Shown piece by piece: positions 16,021-24,525 of a stretch of DNA of 64,000 nt. The translations under genes and the position numbers were made by a program. How positions within the stretch are numbered: the stretch's first letter is position 1; each line of letters opens with the position of its first letter. The notes under the pieces were generated by a model. The model saw only the letters and a program-made list of their open reading frames with translations. It had not been told where the DNA came from and made no database searches. The stretch comes from Motiliproteus sp047633175 (GTDB taxonomy: Bacteria; Pseudomonadota; Gammaproteobacteria; Pseudomonadales; Balneatricaceae): the NCBI GenBank assembly GCA_047633175.1, contig JBLIEQ010000001.1, positions 248,001 to 312,000 on the forward strand, read 5' to 3'.

Positions 16021-16200
16021 GATGTTTTTAGAAACAGAATACGGCCACCGCCAGGGTGCCCGGGGAATATTTTAAAAAACCAATAAATACAATAATTAAT
16101 AATAAATAACGTAGAACGATGCGAGGTTATTTCGACGTGAAAGAACGTAAATTATGCGAGTCTAAGCTGATTTAAACGGGACCCCAGCGACAAAAAATGT

Positions 16201-16215
16201 TGTCCTGTCAGGACA
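16201..16215. other. 15-bp palindrome downstream of the regulator gene
   Basis: TGTCCTG-T-CAGGACA is perfectly symmetric. On the minus strand it is followed by ACATTTTTT, so it may act as a second, weaker terminator behind rutR; a protein-binding role is also possible. Confidence 0.45.
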
Positions 16216-16254
16216 CCATTAACAAAGACGGACAAAGACGGACAAAAAAAAGAC

Positions 16255-16284
16255 AAAAAAAAGGAGGTGGACTGAGCCACCTCC
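16255..16284 (-). terminator. Rho-independent terminator of the rutR homologue
   Basis: On the minus strand GGAGGTGG-CTCAGT-CCACCTCC is a perfect 8-bp stem followed by eight T's, 17 bp after the stop codon of the regulator. It isolates the regulator transcript from the cofG operon. Confidence 0.92.
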
Positions 16285-16300
16285 CGGACTATTCATAGGA

Positions 16301-16957
16301 TTATTTGAGACCTATCCCTTTGAGGATCATATGCGTAAGAAAATCACTGGCCCCCTGGAAGTCCTCAATATCTAACTGCTCTTTCTTTAACGATAATTGA
16401 ATCTGGGTGGAGAAATCTGCATAGGTTTGAGTCGAGGACCAAATCACAAAAAACAGATGGTAAGGATCAATCGAGTCCATCTTACCCTCAGCAATCCAAC
16501 TCCGCACCAGACTCACATCCGCATCGAGAAGAGGAACCAGCTGAGTGACCAGGTGGCTTTTGAGATAAGGGGCACCGTTAATGATCTCGTTAGCGAACAC
16601 TTTGGAGCCGCTGGGATGGACGCGTGACAGCTCAATTTTGCCTCGAATGTAGTTCTCCAGCATCGTAGCCGGGTCATCCCCATCCTGATCCAGCAACACC
16701 ATCTTCTCCAACCAGAGGTCTAGAATAGTAGCCAGTACCCGGAGGTAGAGGATTTCTTTGGAAGGGAAGTAATACAGCAGGTTCTGTTTCGACATGCCGG
16801 CACGTTCGGCAATCGCCTCGATAGCAGTGCCGCTATACCCAAATTGGGCAAAGACATATTCGGCCACACTTAATATCTTAGCTTCATGAGCTTCACGAAC
16901 ACGAGAGCGACGGCGAGGCCGCTCGACCCCCACTTTCCCAATCAACGTTTGTGTCAT
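16301..16957 (-). CDS. rutR: TetR-family regulator, RutR homologue
   Basis: The protein has 218 residues. The N-terminal helix-turn-helix (FGYSGTAIEAIAERAGMSKQ, then NLLYYFPSKEILYLRVL) and the C-terminal half (KIELSRVHPSGSK, NEIINGAPYL, IDPYHLFFVIWSSTQTYADF) follow E. coli RutR closely along the whole length. RutR is a repressor released by uracil that controls pyrimidine use. The perfect RutR box before cofG indicates its target. The uracil response is inferred from the family. GAGG lies about nine bases before the ATG, and it has its own terminator. Confidence 0.9.
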   Translation of the reverse strand: MTQTLIGKVGVERPRRRSRVREAHEAKILSVAEYVFAQFGYSGTAIEAIAERAGMSKQNLLYYFPSKEILYLRVLATILDLWLEKMVLLDQDGDDPATMLENYIRGKIELSRVHPSGSKVFANEIINGAPYLKSHLVTQLVPLLDADVSLVRSWIAEGKMDSIDPYHLFFVIWSSTQTYADFSTQIQLSLKKEQLDIEDFQGASDFLTHMILKGIGLK

Positions 16958-17139
16958 TAAAAAGCGCCTCAGAGCCTGGAGGTTATAAATTCAGCAGGCA
17001 ATTTTATCACAGGGTCATCTTTATAAGGATTTTTTGAGTCGCTCTCTCACTGCTTTTAGGGTCAAGAAGTTGCGGAAAGGGTCGCTATACTTGCTAAGGG
17101 TTAAACCAGACTACGGCAAACGACCAGGAGATTAGCGCT

Positions 17140-17808
17140 ATGGCATTGGTGATCTACGACTCAGGCGTACGGATTCAGACCCCGGTGTCCTCACTGCTCG
17201 CGCCTCGTGGTGTCGAAGCGACCACAGAGCCGAGCCGCTCGCGCGAACTACCCTCATCCGAAGACCGCACCCAGTCACCTGCGACTCCCCTTAAACAGCA
17301 GACCCCCAGTAAGCAGAGTTATTCCGGTAAAGCCAAACAGGCCTACCAGACCACCCAGCGCCTTAACCGGCGCGACCAGGATGTCCAGCAAAGACCCACA
17401 CTGGTATCTCAGATTATGACCGCACCGGTGTTTACCCTGGCGGTTGGCGCGAGTGTAGAGGAGGCCTTCGAGCAATTTCATATCCATCAGGTGCACCATC
17501 TTGCGGTGGTCGATGAGCATGAACAGTGCCATGGCGTCGTCTCGGAATACACCCTACTCAGACGCGGCAGCCTGTTCAATCAGCAGGGCCCCACCCGGGC
17601 CGACCTGACGATCGAAGGGGCCTATCCGACCCTGCTGATCTCAGCGACGCCCGACACCCCTATTCACCAGATCGCCGTCACCCTGCTCAAGCGCCGCCTC
17701 AGCAATATGCCGGTTATCGATGATCAGGGGCAGCTGGTCGGGATCGTCACGCTTACCGATCTGGTGCATATGGTAGCCAACGAGGCCTCTCGTGAGCGCT
17801 GGGCTTAA
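17140..17808 (+). CDS. Protein with two CBS domains
   Basis: The protein has 222 residues. Residues 1-85 are polar and low-complexity. A CBS pair follows: QIMTAPVFTLAVGASVEEAF...HHLAVVDEHEQCHGVVSEY at about 88-145, then TLLISATPDTPIHQIAVTLL...NMPVIDDQGQLVGIVTLTDL at about 162-215. CBS pairs bind adenosyl nucleotides and regulate partner domains; no effector domain is present, so the role is open. AGGAG lies nine bases before the ATG. It diverges from rutR and converges on the DUF4126 gene. Confidence 0.88.
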   Translation: MALVIYDSGVRIQTPVSSLLAPRGVEATTEPSRSRELPSSEDRTQSPATPLKQQTPSKQSYSGKAKQAYQTTQRLNRRDQDVQQRPTLVSQIMTAPVFTLAVGASVEEAFEQFHIHQVHHLAVVDEHEQCHGVVSEYTLLRRGSLFNQQGPTRADLTIEGAYPTLLISATPDTPIHQIAVTLLKRRLSNMPVIDDQGQLVGIVTLTDLVHMVANEASRERWA

Positions 17809-17825
17809 ATTTCAAGACGATTGAT

Positions 17826-18464
17826 TTAAGAGACAGGACCGGCGGGAGGCTCTGTCGGTTGCCGTCCGAACAGGCGCAGCAGAAACCTGAAGACCCTGGC
17901 GATGCCGCGCATTATCTTGGGTAGCAGCCAGGCCAGCAGTACCAGAAACAGCACTAGCCAACCAAGGAACCAGTAGGGGTGGTTCAGCGCGGTCCAGACA
18001 CCCCCGATGACGACCGCATCTTCGGTCACCGAGGCCCCCCAGTTACTGAAGGGTTCGGGGGACGTGTTGATCATCACCCGGCTGCCGGCCTTGAGGGCAT
18101 GGCTCCCGGTCGCCAGGCCTCCGCCCACCAGGGCTGCGGCAACCACGACCGCGCTGTTAACATCACCCACGGCCCCCGCCGCTAGAGCCGCACCTGCCGG
18201 TATTCGAACAAAGGTATGCAGGGTATCCCAGCCGGTATCCACCCCCGGAATCTTGTCGGCGACAAACTCCACCGCATACATCAGCGCCGCCGCCATCAGC
18301 ACCAGGGGGTCGCCGACCACCGCCAATTCAGGAGGCAGTTCTATATGACCCATATTCGACAACAGCCCAAGCATCAGCAGGGTTGCATAGAGGTTAATAC
18401 CGCTAGCCCAGCCGACGCCCATCGTGAGCGCGATCGTGGCGATAATCTGATCTAGGTTATCCAT
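17826..18464 (-). CDS. DUF4126 membrane protein
   Basis: The protein has 212 residues with four to five hydrophobic segments. Its GVGWASGINLYATLLMLGLL start and VEFVADKIPGVDTGWDTLHTFVRIPAGA centre are the DUF4126 pattern. The C-terminus is basic and proline-rich. The function of the family is unknown. It lies downstream of yheU on the same strand after a 120-bp gap that holds a REP-like repeat, and ends 17 bp from the convergent CBS gene. Confidence 0.85.
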   Translation of the reverse strand: MDNLDQIIATIALTMGVGWASGINLYATLLMLGLLSNMGHIELPPELAVVGDPLVLMAAALMYAVEFVADKIPGVDTGWDTLHTFVRIPAGAALAAGAVGDVNSAVVVAAALVGGGLATGSHALKAGSRVMINTSPEPFSNWGASVTEDAVVIGGVWTALNHPYWFLGWLVLFLVLLAWLLPKIMRGIARVFRFLLRLFGRQPTEPPAGPVS

Positions 18465-18528
18465 GGTGACCTCAGGGGCTGTGTTGCTTTTGTGGATCGG
18501 CGCTGCCCGCTCCCGACGGGCTTAGCGC

Positions 18529-18565
18529 ACTTCCCACGTCCTTGTGGGTCGGGCTTCAGCCTGAC
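18529..18565. repeat. REP-like palindromic repeat
   Basis: CCCAC-GTCCTT-GTGGG is followed by GTCGGGCTTCAGCCTGAC. It shares CTTCCCACGTCC(C/T)TGTGGGTCG with the 50-bp units at 4571 and the GTGGGTCGG core with copies near 28551, 42988 and 62450, all intergenic. Confidence 0.75.
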
Positions 18566-18584
18566 GATAGCCGCTCCTGGCTGG

Positions 18585-18821
18585 TTATGACTGCAGCTCG
18601 CTGGAACTGCGGTAATCCTGCTCAGTCACGATGCTGAAACTCTGCAGGTAGGCGTCGAAGCAGATCACCACCTGGCCCCGCTGCAACTGCTGCTGCACCT
18701 GTTCGATCTTGTCCTGGAGCGTATAGTCCTGATCGCCGTAGTCGGTGCCTTCGCGGCAGACGAACTCTTCCAGCAACCCCTGCAAGGCCTCGGTGCTCAG
18801 TTGCTCGTGCGGAATTTTCAT
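18585..18821 (-). CDS. yheU: YheU (UPF0270) family protein
   Basis: The protein has 78 residues. It matches E. coli YheU in style over the whole length: MKIPHEQLSTEALQGLLEEFVCREGTDYG, then TLQDKIEQVQQQLQRGQVVICFD. The family is small, cytoplasmic and uncharacterised. Its ATG overlaps the ligA stop by 4 bp, so it is translated with ligA. Confidence 0.92.
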   Translation of the reverse strand: MKIPHEQLSTEALQGLLEEFVCREGTDYGDQDYTLQDKIEQVQQQLQRGQVVICFDAYLQSFSIVTEQDYRSSSELQS

Positions 18822-20887
18822 GGTTCCTGCTCCTGCTGTTGCTCCTGCTGTGGTAAAAAAAGCTCCTGCTCCAGTAGCTGTATTAAGCGCGCCTCATCCC
18901 ACACCTCGACCCCCAGGGCCTCGGCTTTGGCCAGTTTGGATCCGGCATTCGCGCCGGCAATCAGGGCATCGGTCTTCGCCGTAGGCGCACCGGTGGTGAC
19001 CTTAGCCCCCAGGGCTTCGAGCCGGGCCTTGGCCTCGGCCCGACCCAGGAGCTCAAATTTCCCGGTGATGGCGAAAGACCGGCCCTGGAGGGGCTGCGAC
19101 TCGGCCGAAGGTGCGGCGATGGCCGGCCAATGAACGCCTGCCGCCAGCAGGGCATCAATCGTTTCGAGGTTGTGTGGCTGGCGCAGAAACAGTGCCAGAT
19201 GCTCCGCCACCACGGGGCCGACATCCGGGACCTCCTGCAGGGCCTCGACATCGGCAACGCGGATCGCATCCAGCGACTGGAAGTGCCTGGCCAGCGAGGC
19301 GGCTGTCGCTTCGCCGACTTCGCGGATGCCCAGACTATAGAGAAAGCGCGGCAGCGTGGTCTGCTTGCTCTTTTCGATCCCCGCGAGCAGGTTATCGGCA
19401 GATTTGTCGCCCTTGCCGCCAAGGCCCGCCACTCGATTGCGATCCAGGCGATAGAGGTCTGCCAATTGCTCTACCAGCCCCCGATCCACCAGCAGGTCCA
19501 CAAACTTGTCACCCAGGCCATCGATATCCATCGCCTTGCGCGATGCGAAGTGTTTGAGCGCCTGCTTGCGTTGCGCCGAGCAACTGACCCCGCCGCTGCA
19601 ACGCGCCGCCGCCTCATCGGCGGCCCGCTCCACCTGAGCGCCGCAGACCGGGCAGTTCGCTGGCAGACTGATCGCCTGCGTATCGGCCGGACGCCGCTCG
19701 TGCACGACCCGCGATACCTTGGGAATCACATCACCGGCGCGGCATACCACCACCCAGTCACCGACCCGCACATCCAGGCGTTCGATCTCATCCATATTGT
19801 GCAGGGTCGCATTACTGACCGTCACCCCACCCACAAACACCGGTGCCAGTCGTGCCACCGGCGTTACGGCACCCGTACGGCCCACCTGAAAACCGACCCC
19901 CAAAAGCTGCGTCAGCGCTTCCTGGGCCGGAAACTTGCGCGCTATCGCCCAGCGTGGCGCGCGGGCGACGAAACCCAGCCGCTGCTGTAGGGCACGCTGA
20001 TTAACCTTAAAGACGATACCGTCGATGTCATAACCGAGTTGCTCGCGCTTTTGCGCCAGCTGCTGGTAATAGCTCAGACAGGCATCGATACCCTCGAGGC
20101 TACGCATCTCCGGGTTAATCGGCAGGCCCCAGCGCTTAAACTGCTGCAACAACTCGGTGTGCTGCCCCGGCAGCTCGCCGCCCTCCAGCACCCCAAACCC
20201 GTAAGCACAGAAGGTTAAAGGGCGGGTCGCCGTAACAGCCGAGTCCAGCTGCCTCAGGCTGCCGCCGGTGGCATTACGGGGGTTGACGAAGGGCTTCTGG
20301 CCTGCCGCCTGCATCCGCGCATTGAGTGCTTCAAAACCCGCTTTAGGCATAAAGATCTCACCCCGAACCTCCAGTCTGCGCGGCCAGCCGTCGCCGCGAA
20401 GCTGCAGCGGAACCGCATCGATAGTGCGGACATTGAGGCTGATATCCTCGCCGGTTTCGCCATCCCCACGGGTGGCGCTACGCACCAGCACCCCGGCCTC
20501 ATACATCAGGCTGACGGCGATACCATCGAGCTTGGGTTCGGCACCGTAGTCAAGCGGTTGATCGTCCGGGAGATTCAGGCGTTCATGGACGCGGCGGTCG
20601 AAGTCGAGCAGATCCTGATCGCTAAACGCATTGCCCAGCGACAGCATCGGCACCTGATGCTGAACCTGGGAGAAAGAGGCGAGAGGGGCCGCCCCCACCC
20701 GCTGGCTGGGGGAATCATCACGGACGAGATCAGGATGCTCAAGTTCAAGCTCAAGCAACTGCCGAAACAGTCGGTCATAGTCGGCATCGGGAATGACCGC
20801 TGCGTCCTCGGCGTAATAACGAAAATTATGCGCGTCGATCTCGCGACGCAGGGTTGCAAGTTGCTGTTCAACAGGAAGGTCGGTCAT
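18818..20887 (-). CDS. ligA: NAD-dependent DNA ligase
   Basis: The protein has 689 residues from the ATG at 20887; a TTG one codon upstream could also be used. The adenylation Lys is in AEPKLDG near residue 119, after HNFRYYAEDAAVIPDADYDRL of domain Ia. An OB fold, the four-Cys zinc finger (CPVCGAQ...CSGGVSC), helix-hairpin-helix repeats and a C-terminal BRCT domain (GRSFAITGKFELLGRAEAKARLE) follow. The last residues (QQEQQQEQEP) are a short polyglutamate/glutamine tail encoded by GCTCCTGCT-type repeats. It seals nicks in replication and repair. zipA lies directly upstream, a standard gammaproteobacterial pair. Confidence 0.98.
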   Translation of the reverse strand: MTDLPVEQQLATLRREIDAHNFRYYAEDAAVIPDADYDRLFRQLLELELEHPDLVRDDSPSQRVGAAPLASFSQVQHQVPMLSLGNAFSDQDLLDFDRRVHERLNLPDDQPLDYGAEPKLDGIAVSLMYEAGVLVRSATRGDGETGEDISLNVRTIDAVPLQLRGDGWPRRLEVRGEIFMPKAGFEALNARMQAAGQKPFVNPRNATGGSLRQLDSAVTATRPLTFCAYGFGVLEGGELPGQHTELLQQFKRWGLPINPEMRSLEGIDACLSYYQQLAQKREQLGYDIDGIVFKVNQRALQQRLGFVARAPRWAIARKFPAQEALTQLLGVGFQVGRTGAVTPVARLAPVFVGGVTVSNATLHNMDEIERLDVRVGDWVVVCRAGDVIPKVSRVVHERRPADTQAISLPANCPVCGAQVERAADEAAARCSGGVSCSAQRKQALKHFASRKAMDIDGLGDKFVDLLVDRGLVEQLADLYRLDRNRVAGLGGKGDKSADNLLAGIEKSKQTTLPRFLYSLGIREVGEATAASLARHFQSLDAIRVADVEALQEVPDVGPVVAEHLALFLRQPHNLETIDALLAAGVHWPAIAAPSAESQPLQGRSFAITGKFELLGRAEAKARLEALGAKVTTGAPTAKTDALIAGANAGSKLAKAEALGVEVWDEARLIQLLEQELFLPQQEQQQEQEP

Positions 20888-20914
20888 CAATGGATCGCTA
20901 TGCTAGACAAAAAG

Positions 20915-22213
20915 TCAGCGGCCGCGTGTTAAGGCCTTACGCTCAAATTCGCGGACTTTCTGCCGGTAGTGTTCGATGGTCTGGGTGCGCAGGCTGCTGC
21001 GGTGTTCATCCTTGAGGTCACCGCCAAGATTATCGGCAACGCATTTGGCCGTGGCCAACATACACTCCAGGGCATTCATCCGTTCGATCGGATCGGCCAG
21101 ACATAAAAAGAAGGTTACCGCAGGCGTTGACCAGGGAGATGACGCGTCTGGGTCGAAGCTGCCGGGCTGCACCGCGTTAGCCATACTGAACTGCATCGCG
21201 CCCCGTCCATTGGACTGTTCATAACGATGGTAGATACCCCGCTCGCCAAACTCCATACCGCAAGCTTCAACCAGCTTAAACAGCGGGGCTCCGGCGAAGG
21301 GCATCCGCTTGGCTTGCACATTAATAATCAAGACCTCATCTTCAAACGGGGTTTCAGCCGGGGCTTGAGCCACACTTGGCGCGGCATTCGGCTGCGGTGC
21401 TTTCTTGCTCCGCTTCCGTGATGTTGAATCAGCAGCGGACAGTGCAACATCCGGATCAGGGCCTGAATCACAGAGATCAAACGGCTTCTCGGCTGGCGTG
21501 CTGCTCGCCGCCTCAGCGCCAGCAACGGCGTCCGAATCGCTGCTATGAGCCTGTTTCTGGACCTTTACGGCCCCCTGCTCTTCCCTATGCTCTGGCACAG
21601 CGCCAACCGTTCCGGGTGGCGTCTGAGTATCCACATCAGACGATGCCGTGGCCTGCTGTCGGGCCTGCAACAACTCGTGCACCGGCCGTTCCAGATCGAT
21701 CTGTTCAGCCTCTGCAGCCTTCGGTTCAGTACGGCCTGCCGCTTCGACAGCCGCGCTATCGGCGGCATCCGGCTTTCTGTTGCTAGGCTCGGCGCCGGTC
21801 TGACTCATCCAGCGACTCGCGCCCTGGCCTAAGCCTTTAAACTCAAGTTCTAATAACAGATCGACCTCTGCGTCCGGCTCACGGGTGCCGCTCAGCTGAG
21901 GATCGATCACCCAGGCCTCAGCGCAGGTCTCTGTTTTCCCGGCCTTGGCCTCTTTTCGGGACGCCTTGGCCTCTTTTCGAGACGGCTTAACGCCGCGAGC
22001 AGCCGTCTGCCAGGGAAGCTGTTCGCCGATCTCCCTGGCCCTGGCACCCCCATTAGGGAGTTCTGAACTCAGATCAGCCTCCGGAAAGTCTTTGAACTGC
22101 TTATCAATCGCCATACGTAATTTATTCCGCTGGAGATAGCGTCGAATCAAGTCCCCCAGCACGATGACCAGGATGACGATCCCGGCAGTAATCAACCCTT
22201 CACGAATACTCAT
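20915..22213 (-). CDS. zipA: Cell division protein ZipA
   Basis: The protein has 432 residues. A single N-terminal membrane segment (MSIREGLITAGIVILVIVLGD) is followed by KLRMAIDKQFKDFPEAD, a long Pro/Ala/Gln-rich linker from about 55 to 290, and the FtsZ-binding ZipA_C domain (VLIINVQAKRMPFAGAPLFKLVEACGMEFGERGIYHRYE). It tethers the Z-ring to the inner membrane. ligA follows after 27 bp, as in many relatives. The linker is longer than in E. coli (328 residues in total there). Confidence 0.95.
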   Translation of the reverse strand: MSIREGLITAGIVILVIVLGDLIRRYLQRNKLRMAIDKQFKDFPEADLSSELPNGGARAREIGEQLPWQTAARGVKPSRKEAKASRKEAKAGKTETCAEAWVIDPQLSGTREPDAEVDLLLELEFKGLGQGASRWMSQTGAEPSNRKPDAADSAAVEAAGRTEPKAAEAEQIDLERPVHELLQARQQATASSDVDTQTPPGTVGAVPEHREEQGAVKVQKQAHSSDSDAVAGAEAASSTPAEKPFDLCDSGPDPDVALSAADSTSRKRSKKAPQPNAAPSVAQAPAETPFEDEVLIINVQAKRMPFAGAPLFKLVEACGMEFGERGIYHRYEQSNGRGAMQFSMANAVQPGSFDPDASSPWSTPAVTFFLCLADPIERMNALECMLATAKCVADNLGGDLKDEHRSSLRTQTIEHYRQKVREFERKALTRGR

Positions 22214-22243
22214 AGTTCAGCCTGTTAGCCATAGTGGCGCCTC

Positions 22244-22849
22244 TCAGCGGACATCCTTGTTGTTTAGCAGCCGCTGTAGCCTCTCTTGAGCTGCGGTATC
22301 TGTCGGTTTAGTTGGGGCCTTAGCATCCTCGCCTTTGCGCCTGCTTATCAGAAATACCACCAGCGCACCGATCAGCAACATCCCTATAGGGCCATACCAG
22401 AGCACCAGAGTGCTCGAATCTCGACGCGGGCGGTAGTTAACAAAATCGCCATAGCGTGCCACCATAAAATCCACCACCTGCTGGTTCGTCTGCCCCTCCG
22501 TCAGCATGTGATGGATCTTGCGCCGCATATCTTCGGCAATGGGCGAATTTGAACCCGCCAGATTTTGATTCTGGCATTTTGGGCAGCGCAGTTGTTGCGT
22601 CAATACCTGGTATTGCTGGTGCTGCTGCTCAGTCGTAAACGCGTAGGCATCGATGGCTGCCTGAGCCGGCAAGGGCAGCAGCAGTAACCCCAGCAACACG
22701 GCCCGCAGGCTAGGTTGCATCATTCGTTGCATCATTCGTTGCATCATTCGTTGCATCATTCGTTGCATCATTCGTTGCATCATAGGTCCCGTTATTCGTT
22801 GCATCATGGGGCGCATCAGCGTTCTCATCTTACTCTTTAGCCGCATCAC
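22244..22849 (-). CDS. ccmH: Cytochrome c maturation protein CcmH with a repeat-encoded N-terminal extension
   Basis: The haem-handling motif LRCPKCQNQNLAGSNSPIAEDMR lies near residue 85, followed by YGDFVNYRP and a C-terminal membrane helix. A normal signal sequence (PSLRAVLLGLLLLPLPAQA) is present, but it is preceded by about 45 extra residues, largely MMQR units, encoded by a 12-bp tandem repeat. The ribosome site AGGAG belongs to the far-upstream GTG at 22849 (ATG at 22846); an ATG at 22720 would give a normal protein. CcmH is the thioredox part of haem ligation. It overlaps ccmD by 4 bp. Confidence 0.9.
   Translation of the reverse strand: MMRLKSKMRTLMRPMMQRITGPMMQRMMQRMMQRMMQRMMQRMMQPSLRAVLLGLLLLPLPAQAAIDAYAFTTEQQHQQYQVLTQQLRCPKCQNQNLAGSNSPIAEDMRRKIHHMLTEGQTNQQVVDFMVARYGDFVNYRPRRDSSTLVLWYGPIGMLLIGALVVFLISRRKGEDAKAPTKPTDTAAQERLQRLLNNKDVR
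22714..22784. repeat. 12-bp tandem repeat inside the ccmH 5' region
   Basis: GTTGCATCATTC is repeated five times perfectly (22714-22773), with a sixth 11-bp copy to 22784 and a separated copy at 22797. It encodes MMQR units on the minus strand. Because the unit is a multiple of three, length changes keep the frame. Confidence 0.95.
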
Positions 22850-23043
22850 TGAGTAGACTCCTGGCGGGGGTTCCGCTGCTCGCGTTTGAGCCGACGCTTA
22901 TACGCCGCCCTAAACTTTTTTTGACCGAGTAGCGGGCTGAGCACATTGAAGACAATAATGACCAGGGCGATCGAATAGGCTAACCAGACATAGAGCCCGT
23001 GGCCACCCATCGCGATAAAATCGCTGAAGCTGTCAAAATACAT
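22846..23043 (-). CDS. ccmD: Haem exporter protein D
   Basis: The protein has 65 residues: FSDFIAMGGHGLYVWLAYSIALVIIVFNVL forms the single membrane helix with the family GGHGxYVW pattern, and the rest is a basic tail. It helps release haem-loaded CcmE from CcmABC. It overlaps ccmC by one base and ccmH by four. Confidence 0.93.
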   Translation of the reverse strand: MYFDSFSDFIAMGGHGLYVWLAYSIALVIIVFNVLSPLLGQKKFRAAYKRRLKREQRNPRQESTQ

Positions 23044-23798
23044 CAGTGCGCCTCCATCAGTTCTTTGACCCAGCCCGTTCGCTTCTCACGCTGCAGGATC
23101 TCCATCCGGGTCCGTAATATCAGCACCACCGAAAAGAAGCAATAGAAGCCGATCACCATGATCAGTAGCGGAATCCACATCTCCGGCGCCATCTTGGGGC
23201 TCTCGGTGATGCTAAAGGTCGAGCCCTGGTGGAGCGTATTCCACCACTCCACCGAATATTTAATGATCGGGATATTAACCAACCCCACCAGCGCCAGCAC
23301 GGCGCCCGCCTTGCCTGCGTTAATCTCATTTTCTATTGCGCTGTGCAGGGTATACACACCCATGTACAGAAACAGCAGGATCAGCATGGCGGTCAGGCGT
23401 GCATCCCATACCCACCAAGTACCCCAGGTTGGCTTACCCCAGATCGCACCCGTCGCTAGAGCCAGCACCGCCAAACTGGCGCCTATGGGGGCGCAGCTTT
23501 TGGCGACCATATCGGCCACTTTCATCTTCCAGATCAGGCTGACAGCCCCGGCAACAGCCATCAGCAGATAGCATGACTGGGCGAGTATGGCGGCCGGAAC
23601 ATGGATATAGATAATCCTGAAGCTATTGCCCTGCTGGTAGTCTGCCGGCGCAAAAGCCAGCCCCCAGACGACCCCGCAGGCCAGCAACGCCACTGCGGCC
23701 ACCGCAAACCAGGGTAGCAGCTTGCCCAGGATCTCAAAACTCCAGCGCGGAGATCCAAGACGGTAAAACCAGGTGGGCATCTTCCATGTATTGGCCAT
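23043..23798 (-). CDS. ccmC: Haem exporter protein C
   Basis: The protein has 251 residues with six membrane helices. The tryptophan-rich haem-binding WWD segment is visible (GKPTWGTWWVWDARLTAML near residue 125), as are His ligands in IYIHVPAA and YTLHSAIE. It presents haem to the chaperone CcmE. It sits between ccmB and ccmD in the standard order. Confidence 0.96.
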   Translation of the reverse strand: MANTWKMPTWFYRLGSPRWSFEILGKLLPWFAVAAVALLACGVVWGLAFAPADYQQGNSFRIIYIHVPAAILAQSCYLLMAVAGAVSLIWKMKVADMVAKSCAPIGASLAVLALATGAIWGKPTWGTWWVWDARLTAMLILLFLYMGVYTLHSAIENEINAGKAGAVLALVGLVNIPIIKYSVEWWNTLHQGSTFSITESPKMAPEMWIPLLIMVIGFYCFFSVVLILRTRMEILQREKRTGWVKELMEAH

Positions 23799-23823
23799 CG
23801 CTACACTCTCACTTAATCATCAA

Positions 23824-24525
23824 TTAATCACTAACGCTAATGCGTAAACTGGCCGCTACCGCCAGGGGTGCCAATACGATACCCAGCGCTAAGATAGCGC
23901 CCAGAATAGCGAGATAGCCGCCCACCGGCAGCCCTGCTGACGCGGCCTGAACCGCCCCTGTTCCAAAGATCAGCACCGGTATATAGAGCGGCAGCACCAG
24001 CAACGAGATCAACACCCCACCCTTGCGCAGCCCCACCGTCAAACCCGCCCCGATCGCCCCGATCAGACTCAGTGTCGGCGTGCCAAGCAGCAGGCTGAGT
24101 ACCATCGCCGACATACCCTGTTCCGGCAGAAATAGCATCACCCCGAGCAAGGGCGCCATCAACGTCAACGGCAGGCCGCTGATCATCCAATGGGCGCAGA
24201 TCTTGGCGAAGACTAACAGAGCGAGCGGCTGAGGACTAAGCAGCATCTGTTCGAGTGAGCCATCGTCGAAGTCAGACCTAAATAGACTATCCATGGACAA
24301 TAAAGTTGCCAACAATGCCGCTACCCAGACAATTCCGGCAGCAGCCTGAGATAAAAACTGTGGTTCAGGGCTCACCCCCAGCGGAAACAGGGTCGCGACC
24401 ATCAGAAAAAACATCAGCGGACTGACCAGATCATTGCGCCGTCGGTAGGCCAGCATCAGGTCTCGTTTTAGCGTGATCCAGAACATTCGGCTCAGAGACA
24501 GGCTCAGGGGTTCATCGGTATGCAT
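23824..24525 (-). CDS. ccmB: Haem exporter protein B
   Basis: The protein has 233 residues with six hydrophobic helices and starts FWITLKRDLMLAYRRRNDLVSPLMFF, typical of the CcmB permease. VGVSPEPQFL-like and LLATLLSMDSLFRSDFDDGSLEQMLLSP segments match the family. With CcmA it forms the transporter that frees haem-bound CcmE. It overlaps the ccmA stop by one base. Confidence 0.96.
   Translation of the reverse strand: MHTDEPLSLSLSRMFWITLKRDLMLAYRRRNDLVSPLMFFLMVATLFPLGVSPEPQFLSQAAAGIVWVAALLATLLSMDSLFRSDFDDGSLEQMLLSPQPLALLVFAKICAHWMISGLPLTLMAPLLGVMLFLPEQGMSAMVLSLLLGTPTLSLIGAIGAGLTVGLRKGGVLISLLVLPLYIPVLIFGTGAVQAASAGLPVGGYLAILGAILALGIVLAPLAVAASLRISVSD

Noticed and set aside
18839..18852. Short GCTCCTGCT repeat at the ligA end as a mobile or regulatory element
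   Set aside because: It simply encodes the Gln/Glu-rich tail of LigA.
19130..19990. 286-codon plus-strand frame inside ligA
   Set aside because: Antisense shadow of ligA with no domain or start signal.
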